A DNA stretch of 5,875 bases, taken from positions 1-5,875 of the forward strand of contig VXON01000075.1 of the NCBI GenBank assembly GCA_009840065.1, in the 5' to 3' direction. A program made the position numbers and the translations under genes. This DNA comes from Cenarchaeum sp. SB0662_bin_33. Lineage in GTDB: Archaea; Thermoproteota; Nitrososphaeria; Nitrososphaerales; Nitrosopumilaceae. Shown here in pieces: positions 1-5,679 of the stretch (the stretch's first letter is position 1; every line of letters starts with the position of its first letter). Under the pieces are notes generated by a model. That model saw only the letters and a program-made list of their open reading frames with translations, had not been told where the DNA came from and made no database searches.

Positions 1-307
1 ATCGCCTTATGTGCGAAAATTAAACTACAGAAACTTATGCACGCCGCTATAGTATGCAATGCAGGTTCTTTGTCGGCCAAATAACCATGCCATGCAACAT
101 CCACATCCGATAAAGTCCACGTGTCTTTGAAGGCCGCACCTGCCGCCTTTGAGCCTATTGGGGCCTCATATGTACGATTGGAGTTAAAAGGCGGATCCAA
201 ATATATCAAATCAACAGAATCAGAGCTCATGCCCGCATTATATCCAAGTTATCACCTGTCCACATTGTACGGTTTGCCCAGTTAGGATCGTGCATACTAT
301 ACATCAT
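1..307 (-). CDS. DNA methyltransferase (N4/N6 type), N-terminal part, frameshifted and cut by the window edge
   Basis: Partial gene running off the left edge. Translating the minus strand from 230 down to 1 gives SVDLIYLDPPFNSNRTYEAP and a continuation rich in conserved-looking residues (KDTWTLSDVDVAWHG). DPPF is motif IV, the catalytic DPPY-type motif of N4-cytosine/N6-adenine DNA methyltransferases. The preceding part, NRTMWTGDNLDIMR, lies in a different frame from ATG 307 or 304 to about 233; GDNLDIM is the usual lead-in to this motif. The first frame ends at a TGA at 229-227. One extra G in the GGG run at 232-234 would join them as MRGMSSDSVDL, so a single-base deletion or a sequencing error is likely. 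If nothing is wrong, translation could restart at ATG 230-228, losing the GDNL segment. The methylation target and any partner nuclease are outside the window. The family call is confident; functional status is not. Confidence 0.8.
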
Positions 308-573
308 ACATCATTGGTATATTTGATTACTGTACAACAGATTAAACCATACGATCAAACTTTCTTAACCACACATCACATTTATAAAATAAAGTATGAA
401 AGCAGTATCAAGGACTCAGAGTCAGCTCGAGGTCTTCATTGGGGACCGTTCTCTTTGGCTTTTGTAGTTTTATCATCACCTGTCTTGTTGCTTTCATAGA
501 GTATTGTGTATTCACTGAATATACTAAGGTAACTTATCCCTATAATTCCCAGATTCTTAATGGGGCCGTGCGA
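308..573. other. Spacer between the divergent methyltransferase and tmk genes
   Basis: This AT-rich gap separates the minus-strand methyltransferase from the plus-strand tmk promoter. A 69-codon plus-strand frame at 290-499 lacks recognisable domains and antisenses a more protein-like minus frame, so I do not call it. Apart from the startless minus-strand frame listed separately, I see no RNA gene, terminal repeat or transposase remnant. I found no convincing TATA element at the right distance for the methyltransferase start. Confidence 0.5.
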
Positions 574-597
574 TATATAAACCGCAACGAAAAGAGA
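436..597 (-). pseudogene. Startless minus-strand open frame, possible membrane-protein remnant
   Basis: The minus strand is open from just after a TGA at 600-598 to a TGA at 438-436, 53 codons, with no ATG, GTG or TTG. The reading looks like protein: a hydrophobic stretch (IKNLGIIGISYLSIFSEYT) is followed by a polar, lysine-rich tail (YESNKTGDDKTTKAKENGPQ), as in the C-terminus of a small membrane protein. Isoleucine codons are mostly ATA, as in the genuine genes here. It points the same way as the methyltransferase and ends about 130 bases before it. It could be the tail of a gene that lost its 5' end, a gene using an unusual start, or chance. I do not recognise a family. Confidence 0.25.
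574..580 (+). promoter_or_regulatory. TATA box of tmk
   Basis: TATATAA lies about 31 bases (centre to start) upstream of the TTG at 608. An archaeal transcript starting 25-27 bases downstream of the box would begin around 602-604, giving an almost leaderless mRNA and supporting the TTG start. The core is nearly symmetric, so it might also act on the minus strand. Confidence 0.6.
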
Positions 598-607
598 TCA
601 TGATGAC

Positions 608-1195
608 TTGATTATAACAATTGAGGGGGTAGATCAGTCAGGCAAGACGATTCAATCAAATATGTTGGCCTCGAAGATATCAAAAGCCGGAGTGGGAGTA
701 ACGCAGTTCAGTTTTCCTGATTATGCTACCCCATTGGGACAAAGTATACAAGAGAGTCTTGCAGCCAAGACCATAGATACAGAACAGATACACAGACTAT
801 TGGCCGAAAACCGAAGGGAGAGGTTACCAGAGATACAGCAAGCCCTACAAAGAGATGACACAGTAATAATGAATAGGTACTGTGAATCCAACATAATATA
901 TGGGCTGGCAAATGGGCTTGATGAGCAATGGTTGGAAGATTTAGACTCTGAGATGCCCAAGTCCGATGTGGTCATAGTGTTGCATATATCCTCCTCTGAG
1001 TCGTTCCGACGAAAGAACAGACGGGATATATTTGAGATGAATACACAACTCATGGAGGATGTCATATCTACATACAAAGCACATGCTGAGCAGAAAGGAT
1101 GGTATGTAATAGATGGTGCGCAGGACCCAAAAGTCGTGCACAATGATATATGGGATATAGTCAAAAACATCTGCACTCCACCAAAATTAACTTGA
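608..1195 (+). CDS. tmk: Thymidylate kinase (dTMP kinase)
   Basis: Phosphorylates dTMP to dTDP with ATP in the cytoplasm, an essential step to dTTP. The 195-residue length is normal for the family. Residues 7-14 (GVDQSGKT) form the P-loop. FPDY at 36-39 and LLAENRRE at 64-71 match the dTMP-binding and helical segments. NRYCESNIIYG at 89-99 corresponds to the DRY/H region, but with Asn in place of the usual Asp. An Arg-rich LID-like stretch (RRKNRRDIFEMN) lies near 134-145. The start is TTG at 608: no in-frame ATG exists between the upstream TAA at 578 and that codon, and the ATGs at 600 and 603 are out of frame and reach a stop at once. A TATA box lies just upstream and a T-rich tract follows the stop, so it is probably transcribed alone. 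Family assignment is secure. Confidence 0.93.
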   Translation: MIITIEGVDQSGKTIQSNMLASKISKAGVGVTQFSFPDYATPLGQSIQESLAAKTIDTEQIHRLLAENRRERLPEIQQALQRDDTVIMNRYCESNIIYGLANGLDEQWLEDLDSEMPKSDVVIVLHISSSESFRRKNRRDIFEMNTQLMEDVISTYKAHAEQKGWYVIDGAQDPKVVHNDIWDIVKNICTPPKLT

Positions 1196-1206
1196 GGCTC
1201 TTGGGG

Positions 1207-1219
1207 GTTGTTATTTTTC
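1207..1219 (+). terminator. T-rich terminator after tmk
   Basis: GTTGTTATTTTTC begins about 12 bases after the tmk stop. Archaeal transcription commonly ends at T-rich tracts without a strong hairpin. A short CTCC/GGAG stem (1222-1233) follows it rather than precedes it. Confidence 0.4.
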
Positions 1220-1269
1220 GTCTCCGATAGGAGTCTTAACTAATAAGGGATAAAATTTACAATTGTCAT

Positions 1270-1908
1270 ATGAGCATTGTCGGTATAATTACCATAGTTG
1301 TACTTGCTGTTACTATCGCCGTGCCGTTATCTTGGGCACATACCACAGTCACCGTATCGCCATATGATATAGAGGTGGGTTGGGGCCTAGAACCACCCGT
1401 AGTTGGTGTTAGGAATACGTTTGTATTCCATGTGACCGAGCCTGGTGAGAATCCTGGCGTTAAGACCGGTATAATAAATGCCTTCCATGGTATGACGGCC
1501 ACTGCTAATTATGGCGGCATAACAAAGACATTGGAGATAATTTCGGATCAGCGTCCGGGCTTTTACTTTTCAGATGTCATCCCCACCAAGACCGGCACAG
1601 TATCCGTAACATTGGAAGGTGAGCTCAACGGCGTACAGGTAAATGTTGATGTGTCCATTGAGGATGTTGAATCTACAGCCCTTCTGGATTTTCCACCCCT
1701 GGATATATCCTCAGATCAGAATGTGCGGGCTTTGGAAGCTGCTGTGACATCGATGCAGTCTGACATTGAGCAGTTACGGAGCGGTTCTGATCCTGTGACT
1801 GACACAACGTCATATAATTTTGCCGTTCTAGGACTGTCCTTGGGAGTGGCAGCTGTGGTTCTAAGTGTTTTGGCCTTGATTCGTCGCCCCTCTAAATTAA
1901 CACAATAA
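1270..1908 (+). CDS. Exported, C-terminally anchored protein with predicted N-terminal histidine (possible copper-binding domain)
   Basis: A 212-residue protein of the cell surface. Residues 1-23 are a hydrophobic signal peptide ending SWA, so cleavage would leave His24 first (HTTVTVSPYDIEVGWG). Residues 24-135 read as a beta-rich, Ig-like domain with E35, W38 and a proline-rich EPPVVG. Residues 149-171 are a short heptad-like helix (NVRALEAAVTSMQSDIEQL). Residues 183-204 are a transmembrane helix followed by RRPSK, so the domain faces outwards and the tail is cytoplasmic. The AH-x-TV start with nearby Glu and Trp resembles YcnI/DUF1775 copper proteins, and less closely CopC; this is inference, as overall similarity cannot be tested here. 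I recall related proteins in marine thaumarchaea without assigned function. ATG 1270 begins directly before the signal peptide; an AT-rich CTAATAAGG centred about 26 bases upstream is a weak TATA candidate. Start and topology are confident; function is not. Confidence 0.85.
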   Translation: MSIVGIITIVVLAVTIAVPLSWAHTTVTVSPYDIEVGWGLEPPVVGVRNTFVFHVTEPGENPGVKTGIINAFHGMTATANYGGITKTLEIISDQRPGFYFSDVIPTKTGTVSVTLEGELNGVQVNVDVSIEDVESTALLDFPPLDISSDQNVRALEAAVTSMQSDIEQLRSGSDPVTDTTSYNFAVLGLSLGVAAVVLSVLALIRRPSKLTQ

Positions 1909-1918
1909 CTCCTAGGGT

Positions 1919-1944
1919 TAGCGTCATCCCTCTACCTGACGCTA
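1919..1944 (+). terminator. Perfect 8-bp hairpin after the exported-protein gene
   Basis: TAGCGTCA (1919-1926) pairs perfectly with TGACGCTA (1937-1944) around a 10-base pyrimidine-rich loop, starting 10 bases after the stop codon. No T-run follows, so it is not a classical intrinsic terminator. It may stabilise the 3' end of the upstream mRNA or be part of a small RNA. Confidence 0.4.
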
Positions 1945-1967
1945 GAGACTGTATATTAAGATCAAGC

Positions 1968-1984
1968 GCTGTAGGATGTACAGC
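1968..1984 (+). repeat. Perfect 6-bp inverted repeat over the start of a possible small ORF
   Basis: GCTGTA (1968-1973) and TACAGC (1979-1984) are perfect complements around a 5-base GGATG loop that contains the first bases of an ATG at 1976. In RNA this would be a small stem-loop; in DNA it could be a dyad for a regulator. It sits 24 bases after the larger hairpin. Confidence 0.35.
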
Positions 1985-2074
1985 AAGATATGGCCGCAAA
2001 ACAGTCCCGGAAGAGGAGGCCAAGCTCGTTGGGGTTACGGTTACGATAATAACTATTCTCCCACGATGTGGTAA
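1976..2074 (+). CDS. Possible 32-residue aromatic- and glycine-rich small protein
   Basis: ATG at 1976 opens a 32-codon frame to TAA at 2072-2074. The peptide begins MYSKIWPQNSPGRGG and ends in GYGYDNNYSPTMW; it has three Trp, four Tyr and an RGG-like element but no hydrophobic segment, so it would be soluble or nucleic-acid-associated. A TATATTAA (1952-1959) lies about 21 bases upstream, slightly close for a leaderless start. The frame stops 19 bases before the convergent end of the cupredoxin gene. A second forward frame across 1898-2120 is also open but has no start codon. I do not recognise a family; the short length means it could be chance, or the region could encode a small RNA. Confidence 0.3.
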   Translation: MYSKIWPQNSPGRGGQARWGYGYDNNYSPTMW

Positions 2075-2075
2075 T

Positions 2076-2089
2076 TTAAAAAGGAAAAA
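2076..2089 (-). terminator. T-rich terminator of the cupredoxin gene
   Basis: Read on the minus strand, two runs of five T's (CTTTTTCCTTTTTAAATT) begin within 5 bases of the cupredoxin stop codon. Such a tract is a typical archaeal termination signal and lies exactly between two converging reading frames. Confidence 0.55.
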
Positions 2090-2093
2090 GCGG

Positions 2094-2975
2094 CTAGTAC
2101 TTTGGAATAATACTAAGTCTTGATTTAGCCGAGACGACTACAACTGATACAATGGCTACCGCTAGTATCAGTGCTGCAATGGTACCAAATTCGGGTACGA
2201 CCTGCGCAAACATAATCTCTTCATTAACTGGGCCAGTTATTTCATCTATACCATACCCTTGGAATGTAATTGTGATGTCTACTGGGTCACCTGTGGGTAG
2301 ATGGGATGTTGTGTGTGAACCAACTCCCTCATGCTGGTGGGCCCCCATCTCGCTCAAGACCTCTTCATCTCCCTGCATTACTACAATGTCATAGTTGACA
2401 TGCTCGCTGTCTTCAAATACCACATCTACTCTCATCTGCTCATCGGCCATGGGTTCAGTTGCCATAATCATAACGTTGGTACCATCTGATAGTACAGTCA
2501 TGGCGGATGCTTCCTCAGACATAACCATCTCCATACCGTTTTCCATCTCCATACTAGTGTCATCATGATCACCTTCCGCAGCGGCCTCTTGTACAATCAC
2601 CATACCTGCCATCCATGGATGGACAATGCAAAAGTATGGATATTCCCCAGGCGTGTCAAATACATGAGAGAACTCGGTATCCGGGACGAACAAACCACTA
2701 TCAAATATACCATCTGGACCACCATCGCTTAGTACTCCACTAGTAACAGTATGGGCTGCCGTGTCAACATTCTTCCATATTACCTCCCCACCTACATCAA
2801 TGGTGACCGTACTAGGCATAAAACAGTCGTTGGTCTCTTCACAACCAGGTACGGATGATCCCTCTTTGTTGATTACGGTGGCGGTACTGTGGTCTGCAAA
2901 TGCCGCGGGAGCAGCTGCAACACCTACAATGGCGCCAAGCATTACAAAAGCTGATACAGCTGTTATAATATTCAT
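2094..2975 (-). CDS. Plastocyanin-like cupredoxin with PEFG-CTERM surface-sorting tail
   Basis: A 293-residue secreted blue-copper protein, probably an electron carrier or copper protein outside the membrane, as in ammonia-oxidising archaea. Residues 1-27 are a signal peptide ending AAFA. Residues 28-128 are a cupredoxin domain with a complete type 1 copper site: H75 (AAHTV) and C116, H119, M122 (CIVHPWM). C45 and C51 could form a disulfide. Residues 133-160 are an acidic Met/Asp-rich linker. A second beta-rich domain (about 160-258) carries a His cluster, H213, H215, H221 and H225. The C-terminus is PEFG (261-264), a hydrophobic helix and a basic end (SAKSRL), the PEFG-CTERM signal thought to be processed by archaeosortases. 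ATG 2975 is preferred because a TTTTTATT box lies 28 bases upstream. It is transcribed separately from ctaB, 64 bases upstream. Domain call secure; partner unknown. Confidence 0.92.
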   Translation of the reverse strand: MNIITAVSAFVMLGAIVGVAAAPAAFADHSTATVINKEGSSVPGCEETNDCFMPSTVTIDVGGEVIWKNVDTAAHTVTSGVLSDGGPDGIFDSGLFVPDTEFSHVFDTPGEYPYFCIVHPWMAGMVIVQEAAAEGDHDDTSMEMENGMEMVMSEEASAMTVLSDGTNVMIMATEPMADEQMRVDVVFEDSEHVNYDIVVMQGDEEVLSEMGAHQHEGVGSHTTSHLPTGDPVDITITFQGYGIDEITGPVNEEIMFAQVVPEFGTIAALILAVAIVSVVVVSAKSRLSIIPKY

Positions 2976-2998
2976 TATAACAGTTTATTATACACACC

Positions 2999-3006
2999 AA
3001 TAAAAA
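2999..3006 (-). promoter_or_regulatory. TATA-like box of the cupredoxin gene
   Basis: On the minus strand TTTTTATT is centred about 28 bases before ATG 2975, the spacing expected for a leaderless archaeal mRNA. A stronger-looking TATAATAAA at 2984-2992 is only about 13 bases from the ATG, too near to drive full-length translation from it. The same T-rich stretch may also terminate ctaB transcripts. Confidence 0.45.
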
Positions 3007-3039
3007 TCTCTCTTGAGTGGTTATTGCGCAAAACCATAC

Positions 3040-3954
3040 TCACAATGCAGTATCTACCATTATGCCGATAAACAGCACTGCCAAGTAGGGGCTTGAAAAT
3101 TTAAAGAGTGTCCAGGCAGACTTTTCGGAAGGACGAACCACAACCCAGCCGGACAAGGCAAGCATTAAACCACCCGAGGCTAGGGCCGTGGCGGCATATA
3201 CTAGGCCGGACACGCCGGTTAGAAACAACGGGACCAGACTAAACACCACCATTGCTATGGTGGAGGCGGCAATCACCCGGGCCGACATGCTCTCGGACTG
3301 GACTGCCGTAAGCATGGGAACACCAACCTTGTTGTAGTCGTCCTTAAAATGCATGGTCAGTGACCATATGTGTAAGGGAATCCACACAAACACCAAGCCT
3401 GCCAGTACAAGCCCCATACTCCATAAGTCCGCCGTAGTAACTGCAACCCATCCTACTAAGGGTGGGGATCCGCCACACAGCCCTCCCAACAGTATGTTGA
3501 GTCGGGAACGCCTCTTTAACGCATACGAGTATATCAGAATATTATTTATCAAACCAAACGCTATGAATGTCGTAGCCCATACCCCCTGCTCCATACTAGT
3601 CGTGTATGATATGCACCATGCCAATAACAGGGAGATGCCACCCAATATGTAGCCAAAGTTTCGCGCCTTGACGGCGGGATATATCCTTTTAGATGGCAGA
3701 GGCCGCAGCTTTGTGCGCTCCATTATACCGTCTATGTCTCTGTCATGATAGTTGGTCAAGGTGTTTGCTGCGGCAGAACCCGCGGCCACCGAAAATATGG
3801 CCAGCAGCCAGGTCCAGACCGATATCTCTATGCCGTATATGTTGGATGCCGTCACCAGACCCCCGAAGGCTGTAAACACCAACAGATACCATATCTTTGG
3901 TTTTGTCAGCTCATAATATACGGCAATCCTAGAGGAGCTCTTCTGCCTCTGCAA
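3040..3954 (-). CDS. ctaB: Protoheme IX farnesyltransferase (heme O synthase)
   Basis: Attaches a farnesyl group from farnesyl diphosphate to heme b, making heme O for heme-copper terminal oxidases. It is an integral membrane enzyme of the UbiA prenyltransferase superfamily. The 304 residues, with many hydrophobic helices, match the family size. The first Asp-rich site is clear: N64 followed by DRDIDGIMERT (71-81) and RPLP (84-87). YSYALKRRSRLNILLGG (142-158) and GGSPPLVGW (161-169) are typical. The second site is WIPLHIWSLTMHFKDDY (191-207). The start is TTG at 3954: no in-frame ATG or GTG lies near the N-terminus, and the TTG begins 2 bases after the stop of the AsnC-type gene. It is therefore almost certainly co-transcribed with that regulator, probably with coupled translation. 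No independent promoter is apparent. Very confident in function. Confidence 0.95.
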   Translation of the reverse strand: MQRQKSSSRIAVYYELTKPKIWYLLVFTAFGGLVTASNIYGIEISVWTWLLAIFSVAAGSAAANTLTNYHDRDIDGIMERTKLRPLPSKRIYPAVKARNFGYILGGISLLLAWCISYTTSMEQGVWATTFIAFGLINNILIYSYALKRRSRLNILLGGLCGGSPPLVGWVAVTTADLWSMGLVLAGLVFVWIPLHIWSLTMHFKDDYNKVGVPMLTAVQSESMSARVIAASTIAMVVFSLVPLFLTGVSGLVYAATALASGGLMLALSGWVVVRPSEKSAWTLFKFSSPYLAVLFIGIMVDTAL

Positions 3955-3956
3955 TG

Positions 3957-4424
3957 TCAGGTAGCACCGCCCGGTACCATAAACGGCATTGACTTTTGGC
4001 GCGACTTCATCTCTATAAACGACTCTGAAGAGAGTATCCCATCTATACGACCTATCTTTTCAGAGACCATACGATGCATTGAATCTAGGGACTTTGCGTA
4101 TGCTGTAACTAGTATATCAAAACGGCCGGTCACTTCGGCCACCTCAAAGACACCTTCTATATTGAACAACTCCTGTATTATGTGGTTGCGCTTCTTTGTA
4201 TCCATCTTTATTCCCGCCAGTACCTTTACCGTATATCCTAGGGCAGCATTATTCACCTCTATGGTAAAGCGACGTATAAGTCCCCTAGACTGCAACCGGT
4301 GTATTCGAGAGTACACCACAGATGTATTGACATTTATCTTTGATGACAGCTTTGGTACGGATATTGAGGAGTCTTTTGCTAATTCTGACAAAATCAATGT
4401 ATCTATATCATCCAGACGCGACAT
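3957..4424 (-). CDS. Lrp/AsnC-family transcriptional regulator
   Basis: A 155-residue DNA-binding regulator. Residues 1-60 form the winged helix-turn-helix: LDDIDTLILSELAKDSS, then SVPKLSSKINVNTSVVYSRI (22-41) as the HTH, with basic RGLIRR after it. Residues 66-140 are the RAM/AsnC ligand-binding domain; VTGRFDILV (98-106) is its signature strand and turn. I chose ATG 4424 over an in-frame TTG at 4442 because TTATATA lies 26 bases upstream of the ATG and family members start with MxxLDDID. It follows asd by 40 bases but has its own TATA box, and runs into ctaB with a 2-base gap, so ctaB depends on its promoter. It could be autoregulated and respond to an amino acid, as is common for the family. 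Siroheme decarboxylases share the fold, but nothing here favours that role. The ligand and targets are unknown. Confidence 0.9.
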   Translation of the reverse strand: MSRLDDIDTLILSELAKDSSISVPKLSSKINVNTSVVYSRIHRLQSRGLIRRFTIEVNNAALGYTVKVLAGIKMDTKKRNHIIQELFNIEGVFEVAEVTGRFDILVTAYAKSLDSMHRMVSEKIGRIDGILSSESFIEMKSRQKSMPFMVPGGAT

Positions 4425-4446
4425 TATGTGTAATATCGACAATTCG

Positions 4447-4453
4447 TATATAA
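4447..4453 (-). promoter_or_regulatory. TATA box of the regulator-ctaB operon
   Basis: TTATATA on the minus strand, centred 26 bases before ATG 4424, between the asd stop and the regulator. The spacing predicts transcription starting at or next to the A of the ATG. Confidence 0.6.
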
Positions 4454-4464
4454 TTTTTGACAGG

Positions 4465-5541
4465 CTAAATTTTACCTTTCTTGTAGAGCATCTCGGCTAG
4501 CAACACAGCCCCCTTGGCAGATCCCATCTTTTTGTTATGTGAAAACAACATGTACTTGAGCCCATTATCAAAGAGCTCCTCCTTCTCCATGCGGCCAATT
4601 GTAGTTGTCATACCATCCCCCACAACCCGCTCCAGACGTGGCTGAGGGCGTGTGGGGTCTTTGTGAACAGCAAAATATTTTTCAGGTGCCGAAGGTAGCC
4701 CATCTATGGATATGTTGTCATTATATCTGTCATATGTCTGCTCCGCAGATTCGGGGGTTACATCCTTGGTTGTCTCTACAAAGACAGACTCAGTATGGCC
4801 ATCAAGTACGGGGACCCTAGTACACGTACAACTCACACGTATGTCGGCTTCATCTATCTTGTCATTGTTTAACTTACCCAGTATTTTACGGGTTTCAACA
4901 CGCACCTTCTTCTCTTCCTTTGGAATATAGGGTAGTATATTATCCGTGATCCCCATGGCGGCCACTCCGGTCTTGCCACCACCGGATATTGCCTGCATGG
5001 AGGTCATCATCACCTTTCTGGCGCCATACTCGTCCACGAGTGGCTTTAGTGTTATAACCAAACCGGTGGTTGTGCAGTTGGGTAGCGGCGCAACCCAGCC
5101 CTTCCAGGAGCGATTGCGTTTCTGCGCCTCTAGTAGTTCGGAGTGGTCATCATTAATACCTGGTATCAGTATGGGAACGTCATCATCATATCTATATGCC
5201 GAACTTGTGGATATTACAGGCAACTCCTTGGCAAAGCGGGTCTCTATGTCCCGGGCGGACGCATCCTCTACGGCTGAAAATATCAGGTCCAGTTTTGTTG
5301 TATCTATCTCATCAACGGCCAGAACCGTCATCTTCTTTACATACTCGGGAATCTCGCCCTCCACATCCCAAGATATTATTCCTGTGTTGTCGTCCCGTAT
5401 AGCCTCTATGTATGACTTACCTGCAGAGCGCTCCGAGGCTGCAATCTGAGTGACCTCAAACCACTCATGCCCATCAAGAGACGTGATAAACTCCTGACCA
5501 ACGGCGCCTGTGGCCCCTATTATGGCTACACGCTTCTTCAT
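4465..5541 (-). CDS. asd: Aspartate-semialdehyde dehydrogenase
   Basis: Reduces L-4-aspartyl phosphate to aspartate semialdehyde with NADPH, the branch point to lysine, threonine and methionine; cytoplasmic. The 358 residues match the archaeal/fungal-type enzyme. GATGAVGQ (9-16) is the dinucleotide-binding loop. SSAYRYDDDVPILIPGIN (113-130) is a conserved stretch, PNCTTTG (154-160) holds the catalytic cysteine C156, and ISGGGKTG (185-192) follows. DGHTES (247-252) has the acid/base histidine H249. SHNKKMGSAKGAVLLAE (334-350) is a typical C-terminal motif. The open frame extends upstream to 5613, but ATG 5541 is favoured: MKKRVAIIGATG is the expected N-terminus and AATTATTAAA sits about 27 bases upstream. 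The extra 24 codons look non-coding. It is probably a single-gene transcript, between the partial gene at the right edge and the regulator. Identity is secure. Confidence 0.95.
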   Translation of the reverse strand: MKKRVAIIGATGAVGQEFITSLDGHEWFEVTQIAASERSAGKSYIEAIRDDNTGIISWDVEGEIPEYVKKMTVLAVDEIDTTKLDLIFSAVEDASARDIETRFAKELPVISTSSAYRYDDDVPILIPGINDDHSELLEAQKRNRSWKGWVAPLPNCTTTGLVITLKPLVDEYGARKVMMTSMQAISGGGKTGVAAMGITDNILPYIPKEEKKVRVETRKILGKLNNDKIDEADIRVSCTCTRVPVLDGHTESVFVETTKDVTPESAEQTYDRYNDNISIDGLPSAPEKYFAVHKDPTRPQPRLERVVGDGMTTTIGRMEKEELFDNGLKYMLFSHNKKMGSAKGAVLLAEMLYKKGKI

Positions 5542-5563
5542 TATACAACAAACAGAGATTTCG

Positions 5564-5573
5564 TTTAATAATT
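5564..5573 (-). promoter_or_regulatory. TATA box of asd
   Basis: AATTATTAAA on the minus strand is centred about 27 bases before ATG 5541. This distance fits a leaderless mRNA and decides between that ATG and the longer open frame. Confidence 0.55.
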
Positions 5574-5637
5574 CTAGCTTTTTTACATGCATGGTACCAA
5601 AGATGATGTACAACCTCTAATCATCCCTCACAGTACC

Positions 5638-5644
5638 AAAAAAA
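5638..5644 (-). terminator. T7 terminator of the right-edge gene
   Basis: Seven T's on the minus strand follow the stop of the partial gene (5680) by about 36 bases. A short GACC/GGTC stem (5658-5661 with 5668-5671) lies just before the run. This fits a terminator separating that gene from the asd promoter. Confidence 0.45.
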
Positions 5645-5679
5645 CCCACTATTATTGGACCACCCTAGGTCTTTGTGCG

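Noticed and set aside
290..499. Plus-strand 69-codon frame
   Set aside because: It overlaps the methyltransferase start antisense, has no recognisable domain, and covers a more protein-like minus-strand reading.
721..1176. Minus-strand frames opposite tmk
   Set aside because: They lie wholly within a confirmed kinase gene and translate to Ser/Cys-rich sequence without motifs, typical of antisense shadows.
1898..2120. Second open plus-strand frame through the hairpin region
   Set aside because: Although about 70 codons are open, it has no ATG, GTG or TTG and runs into the end of the convergent cupredoxin gene.
3957..4424. AsnC-fold siroheme decarboxylase (AhbA/B-like) working with the heme gene ctaB
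   Set aside because: The protein has a regular HTH and the VTGRFDILV signature of Lrp regulators, and no other siroheme-pathway gene is present.
3745..4500. Long plus-strand frame (251 codons) across ctaB and the regulator
   Set aside because: Both minus-strand genes under it have clear family motifs; the plus frame has none and spans two genes and their junction.
4946..5449. Plus-strand 167-codon frame opposite asd
   Set aside because: It is antisense to the catalytic and nucleotide-binding regions of asd and is Ser-rich with no domain.
5586..5593. Palindromes near ATGCAT and GGTACC after the asd promoter
   Set aside because: Six-base palindromes are expected by chance; there is no repetition or spacing that suggests an operator.
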